Below are positions 51,281-55,139 of a DNA stretch of 55,139 nt, in pieces. Position 1 is the first letter of the stretch; each line of letters starts with the position of its first letter. The DNA is taken from positions 1 through 55,139 of the forward strand of contig JAITSO010000015.1 in NCBI GenBank assembly GCA_031287735.1, in the 5' to 3' direction. Under the pieces are notes generated by a model. That model was not told the origin of the DNA and searched no databases. It saw only the letters and a program-made list of their open reading frames with translations. The translations under genes and the position numbers were made by a program. The DNA comes from Elusimicrobiota bacterium. GTDB lineage: Bacteria; Elusimicrobiota; Endomicrobiia; Endomicrobiales; Endomicrobiaceae.

Positions 51281-52474
51281 ATGAATAACAATATCTTTTT
51301 AAAGAAAATATTTGTATTTTTGTTTTTTATAGTCCTCTATATTCCTTTAATTATTTTTGTGGGAATTAAAGAGCCTGCAGCAATCCATCTTATAGATGAT
51401 GGAACTGAAAATGTTGAAAGACCTAAATTTTCATTTACAAATTATGCTAAAAAAACATTTCAACAACAATATGAAACATGGTATGCCAGATCATTTTTTG
51501 GTAGTAATTTTTTTCTGAAACTCAAAAATTCTGTATATTATCTGTGCAATTTAGGGTATTTCATTTATCCTCAAGGCATACTTGACTACAGAAACACCAT
51601 AATTTACGGCAACAATTTGTTTACCAAGAGAGGATATTTAAATTATGAAAACAATTTTAATACGCAAGAATTGGATAAAATATTTTCTAAATTGGAGTAT
51701 GTTCAAAATAGTTTAGAAAAAATCGGTAAAAAATTTATTTTTGTAATAGCACCCAATGTGATTTGGGCAAATGCCGACAGAGAATATGAGTATGTAAGAT
51801 ATTTTAATTCTAAAGATGAAGTTTTCTGCAAGGCATACTTTCAATATTTTGATAAACACAAAATAAATTATTTTAATGCACAATCTATAGTAAAAAAATT
51901 GTCAGATAAAGAACTGCCTTTTTTTCTCAACACTAATTCGCACTGGAATAGTTTTGGAGCAGGGTTAACTGTGATAGAAAGCCTTAAATATGCTAAAGAA
52001 AAATACAAAACGGATTGGGATATAGCACAAATTAAAGAAATAAATTACTCTACAACAACAGCTGCCGGTTCTTTTATCAATGAAACGCAAGAACTGACAC
52101 CTGCTTTTTTTGACATTGCAAAATCTGAAAAACAGCCCTATATAACTTACAAAACTACAAAAACAAATAATATCGTTGTTTCAATGTTAGGCGATTCTTT
52201 CGTGAGAGATTTTTATATTCAAATTGTAAAATCAAACTTTGCGACTGAAAGAAAAATTTTTAAGTATGAAAATGTTTGGAATGCTATAAGAGACTATGGA
52301 AAAACAAAACCTCTGCCATCTATGTTAGATGTTCAAACTATTGTCAACTCATCAGACTTAATAATTTTTTTATTTCTTGAACCGATATTTCCAGCGGAAA
52401 GCTCACAAAACACAATGGTCAGCAACGGTTTATACGTTGAAGCTTTTTATGATTATTTTTCTAAAAAAAATTAG
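51281..52474 (+). CDS. AlgJ/AlgX-like SGNH-fold O-acetyltransferase partner
   Basis: 397 residues with one N-terminal membrane helix (about 10-27). The periplasmic domain has the AlgX/AlgJ signatures: FTNYAKKTFQQQYETWYARSF near the start, NTNSHWNSFGAG (His/Trp; the DxHW Asp appears as Asn) and VSMLGDSFVRDF (nucleophilic Ser in GDS). It probably receives acetyl from the AlgI-like protein and places it on a glycan. Substrate unknown; no alginate genes are seen. Confidence 0.8.
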   Translation: MNNNIFLKKIFVFLFFIVLYIPLIIFVGIKEPAAIHLIDDGTENVERPKFSFTNYAKKTFQQQYETWYARSFFGSNFFLKLKNSVYYLCNLGYFIYPQGILDYRNTIIYGNNLFTKRGYLNYENNFNTQELDKIFSKLEYVQNSLEKIGKKFIFVIAPNVIWANADREYEYVRYFNSKDEVFCKAYFQYFDKHKINYFNAQSIVKKLSDKELPFFLNTNSHWNSFGAGLTVIESLKYAKEKYKTDWDIAQIKEINYSTTTAAGSFINETQELTPAFFDIAKSEKQPYITYKTTKTNNIVVSMLGDSFVRDFYIQIVKSNFATERKIFKYENVWNAIRDYGKTKPLPSMLDVQTIVNSSDLIIFLFLEPIFPAESSQNTMVSNGLYVEAFYDYFSKKN

Positions 52475-52524
52475 TATTGGAGCTTGCGTTATTGAGTTGT
52501 TGAGTTTTGGAAAAAGGACTATCT

Positions 52525-54078
52525 ATGATGAATTTTAAGACGTGGTTTTGGGTTTTAAATTTTTTTACTGCTTTTTTAAGATTTCTAATAATAGGAAAAA
52601 TTGGGCTTACCGTAGACGAAGCACATTATTGGGTATATACTAAATTTCTAGACTTTTCTTATTTTGACCACCCGCCGTTTATCGCTTATATCATAAAAAT
52701 TTCAACTTTAATTTTTGGAAATACCGAGTTTGCCGTCCGGTTTCCCGCCGTAGTAATTTTTTTCTTTTCTTGCTGGCTCTTTTTTATATGTATTAGAAAA
52801 CTTTACGACGATAAAACTGCATTTATTGGAGTTTTGCTTTTAAATTTCCTGCCAGTATTTTCTTTTTTAGGATCAGTAATTTCTATCCCGGATTCTCCCC
52901 TTGCATTTTTTTGGTTGTTGGAATTCCTTATCTTTATCAAAATTATTCAAGAGGGAAATAAAAATCTTTGGTACCTGCTTGGCATTGTCAATGGTTTAGC
53001 TTTGCTTTCAAAATACAATGGAATTTTCTTGGTATTTTCAATTTTTGCTTTTCTTGTTTTATCTGTTGAAAATAGATTTTGGCTTAAAAGAAAAGAGCCT
53101 TACTTCACTGCAATAATTGCGGGGGTTGTTTTTTCTCCAGTGATAATTTGGAATTGTTTAAATCATTGGGTTTCTTTTGGATTTCAATTAAAACATGGCT
53201 TTGGAAATGTTTTCCCGCAATTTTCACTTACGCTTTTTGGACGTTCAATCGGAGCACAGGCAGGTTATTTGTCGCCTTTTTTGTTTTTATTTTTTTGCTT
53301 TGTGATTATAGTTTGCACATATGACGCTTTTGTTAAAAAAGACAAAAACGCTTTGCTTATAGCTTGTTTTTCTTTGCCAACTTTAATTCTTTTTAATGCC
53401 GTCGCCGCTTTCAACGAAATTTTACCTCATTGGACTGCAATGGGCTGGCTGATTTGTGCAATATATGGCGCTCACTTAACAATAAAATTTTGGACTAGTA
53501 AAAAATTTAGAATATATTCTTACTTTTCTTGGGCTTTTTGTGCTTTTTTAATTGTTTTGGCAGTGTCGCATATTTTATATAAAGTTATTCCTATAGAAAA
53601 ATTCCTCCCACAAAAACAAAGAGAAAAAATTGAACATGGAATTTCTGAAGCTGAAAGAGCCGATATTACCAACGATGTTTATGGTTGGAAAGAAATGGCG
53701 GCAGAAATTAGACGTATAATCAATTCCTATCCTCCTGAAAAACGTCCATTTTTATTTACGCATAAATTTTATCTTGCAAGCCAGCTGAGTTTTGCCGTCA
53801 CTGAGTTGCGAGTTTTTTGCATAAGCGACAGAATAGATGCATACGATATTTGGCAAAAAGATTTGAGCATTTTAAACGGTAAAGATGGATTATTCATTTG
53901 CAGTAATTTTTTCTTTTCGCAACCGCAGGAAAGATATGGGAATGTTTTTAAGGAATATATTTTTGTTGAAGAATTTCCAATTTTTAGAAACAAAAAAAAA
54001 TCCAAAAACTTTTTCTTTACCCTCTGTAAAAATTTTGATTCGTCAAAACTACCTAAAGAATATATCGCAAATTTTTAG
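52525..54078 (+). CDS. GT39/ArnT-like membrane glycosyltransferase
   Basis: 517 residues, about 10-12 membrane helices in the first 360, then a soluble tail. The catalytic first loop has LTVDEAHYWVYTK and YFDHPPFIAYI, with the Asp-Glu and His-Pro-Pro typical of polyprenyl-phosphate-sugar transferases (ArnT, PMT_2). FGNTEFAVRFPA and SKYNGIFLVFS are also family-like. It probably adds a sugar to lipid A or another envelope glycan. ATG 52525 has AAAGGA six nt upstream. It lies 50 nt after the AlgJ-like gene. Confidence 0.83.
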   Translation: MMNFKTWFWVLNFFTAFLRFLIIGKIGLTVDEAHYWVYTKFLDFSYFDHPPFIAYIIKISTLIFGNTEFAVRFPAVVIFFFSCWLFFICIRKLYDDKTAFIGVLLLNFLPVFSFLGSVISIPDSPLAFFWLLEFLIFIKIIQEGNKNLWYLLGIVNGLALLSKYNGIFLVFSIFAFLVLSVENRFWLKRKEPYFTAIIAGVVFSPVIIWNCLNHWVSFGFQLKHGFGNVFPQFSLTLFGRSIGAQAGYLSPFLFLFFCFVIIVCTYDAFVKKDKNALLIACFSLPTLILFNAVAAFNEILPHWTAMGWLICAIYGAHLTIKFWTSKKFRIYSYFSWAFCAFLIVLAVSHILYKVIPIEKFLPQKQREKIEHGISEAERADITNDVYGWKEMAAEIRRIINSYPPEKRPFLFTHKFYLASQLSFAVTELRVFCISDRIDAYDIWQKDLSILNGKDGLFICSNFFFSQPQERYGNVFKEYIFVEEFPIFRNKKKSKNFFFTLCKNFDSSKLPKEYIANF

Positions 54079-54152
54079 GATTAGTTAACTTTTTCCATCT
54101 TTATTTTGTTGAAAACTTATACCGCAAGCACTAAAAAAGCGAGATTGATTTT

Positions 54153-54852
54153 ATGAAAAATGATAGCAAATTTTTAGGAGACTGTTACGTTAAGCCGATA
54201 GAACTCAATGAAAATTTATTGATTGGCAGAGGCAATAATAAAGACTGTTACCTTCATCCGGAAAACAAAGATTGGTGCATTAAAGTTTTATTAAACCAAA
54301 ATAATAAAAGCACCCGCAAACATATCTTACAGGAAATAAAGTATCTTAAGAAAATTAAACGTTTGTCTTTAAATGCAGTAGTTAAATACATAGGAACAGA
54401 AAATACAAATCTTGGCTGCGGTTATGTTTTTGAATGCGTTCGCGATACATATGTCGGGGGGGGGGATGGATTTACTAGGAAATATATCAAAAAACTTATA
54501 TCATTATTTAAATGACTGCGATTTTTTCTCTAAAAATTTTACTTTTGTGCTTAATTCATTTGAGAGTTTATATAGTCAAATTTATGACAATGGCATTGTA
54601 ATTTCTGATTTCTTTCCTCACAATATTCTTTTAAAAAAAACATCAGAAAATAGTTACCATTTTGTAATTTTAGAAGAATTCGGCAGTCGTGCTTTTATTC
54701 CAATTTGGCATTATTCAAAAACTCTTGCAAGAATCAGATTTAATAAGAAATGGAGCGAGTTTTTGCGATACATCAACCAGAACAACGCGTTAACACGGAA
54801 ATTAGTAGCTGAATTGCACAAATTTTGTCAGAAACCTGTAAGTTCTTGCTAA
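54153..54852 (+). pseudogene. YrbL-like gene interrupted (or switched) at a G10 tract
   Basis: Two overlapping frames make one YrbL/PhoP-regulated-network-type protein, a kinase-fold family near lipopolysaccharide kinases. Frame one (54153-54515) carries LLIGRGNNKDCYLHPENKDW, CIKVLL and GTENTNLGCGYVFECVRDTY. It then enters ten G (54456-54465), leaves frame and stops. Frame two resumes MDLLGNISKNLYHYL, GIVISDFFPHNILL and FGSRAFIPIWHY and ends at 54852. With nine G the whole would read through as about 232 residues. This could be a phase-variable gene, a fresh mutation or a sequencing slip. Confidence 0.75.
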
Positions 54853-54940
54853 AAACTTAAAATTCTATAATCTTGTTTGGTAAGCAAATTAGCTATGATG
54901 ACTTTACCATCAAAGTCTAAAACGCATTCACGGTGAAAAA

Positions 54941-55139
54941 ATGTCAAAACAATATATTTATATAGTGCAAGCATTGCTGGAGCCATCAAAATGCAAAATA
55001 GGTAAAACCAACGACCTCAAACGTCGTCTGAAAGAATATAACAATATGACTGGCAAATCTAAAGAGAATACTTATCAGTATTTATTTGCTGGAGAAGTAA
55101 AAAATATGACAGAAATAGAAAACAGCATAAAAGAAAAAT
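54941..55139 (+). CDS. T5orf172/GIY-YIG-type nuclease-domain protein, 5' part
   Basis: 66 codons run off the right edge. MSKQYIYIVQALLEPSKCKI, then GKTNDLKRRLKEYNNMTGKS, then YQYLFAGEV and MTEIENSIKEK. The YIYIV strand, KIGKT..LKRRL and the later Glu match the T5orf172/MUG113 branch of the GIY-YIG fold. Such domains occur in phage proteins and restriction systems. GGTGA lies five nt ahead of the ATG. Function cannot be set without the rest. Confidence 0.65.
   Translation, partial: MSKQYIYIVQALLEPSKCKIGKTNDLKRRLKEYNNMTGKSKENTYQYLFAGEVKNMTEIENSIKEK

Overview
The window is AT-rich (estimated at about 30-35% GC by eye) bacterial chromosome, mostly housekeeping genes packed into short operons. 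It reads as a Gram-negative with an outer membrane: it has Pal, CpoB, a TolA/TonB-like protein, TolB, an RND pump, AlgI/AlgJ-type acetylation genes and a sugar transferase. The gene set, the base composition, the number of visibly decaying genes and the small palindromic repeats suggest a reduced-genome Elusimicrobiota of the Endomicrobium type (termite-gut flagellate symbionts and relatives). That assignment is inference from memory of the group and was not tested.

Layout. 1-3.1 kb: a partial panB reads leftward; yjbQ, rsmD, a PD-(D/E)XK nuclease and lepB read rightward. 3.1-5.7 kb (minus strand): a class-I aminotransferase, then an HMGL-family synthase that may be a Re-citrate synthase. 5.8-10 kb: two small cell-division-like genes, a strong 6S RNA candidate, rarA, the 5-formyl-THF cyclo-ligase and rny. 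10-13.1 kb: a DegT aminotransferase with a Gfo/Idh oxidoreductase (probable amino-sugar synthesis), then an orphan EcoRI-type DNA methyltransferase. 13.1-13.8 kb: a nest of palindromic and tandem repeats without genes. 14.1-18.8 kb: trpS, scpA, scpB, recJ. 18.8-19.3 kb: degenerate copies of the same repeats. 19.4-22.6 kb (minus): an RND permease without its usual partners. 22.9-29.3 kb: nitroreductase, argS, an M24 peptidase, efp, a MetV/MetF pair and hisG. 29.4-32.7 kb: rodZ-like, rimO, pgsA, pgpA. 32.8-40.3 kb: the classical yceD-rpmF-plsX-fabH-fabD-fabG-acpP-fabF-rnc run, with a dead acyltransferase wedged between fabF and rnc. 40.4-43.7 kb: pal, cpoB, tolA/tonB-like, tolB. 44.0-45.6 kb: tRNA-Lys, tRNA-Glu, purA. 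45.6-47.5 kb: a graveyard of a multidrug-type ABC-2 exporter. 47.7-49.8 kb: a small membrane protein, bioB, hisB. 49.8-54.9 kb: AlgI-like, AlgJ-like, a GT39-type transferase and a YrbL-like gene split at a run of ten G. The window ends in a partial T5orf172/GIY-YIG-type gene.

How it fits together. The fatty-acid block, plsX and the pgsA/pgpA pair supply phospholipid. The Tol-Pal block and the 49.8-54.9 kb block handle the envelope and its decoration. The folate genes (cyclo-ligase, MetV/MetF) feed one-carbon metabolism. Several intergenic regions carry readable sigma-70-type promoters, often TTGACA-N17-TAGAAT. Two of them sit so close to the start codon that the leaders would be only about 7-10 nt.

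The observations most worth checking are the G10 tract that switches the YrbL-like frame, the 6S RNA candidate between zapA-like and rarA, and the MITE-like repeat family present at two loci. No large novel multi-gene system is evident.
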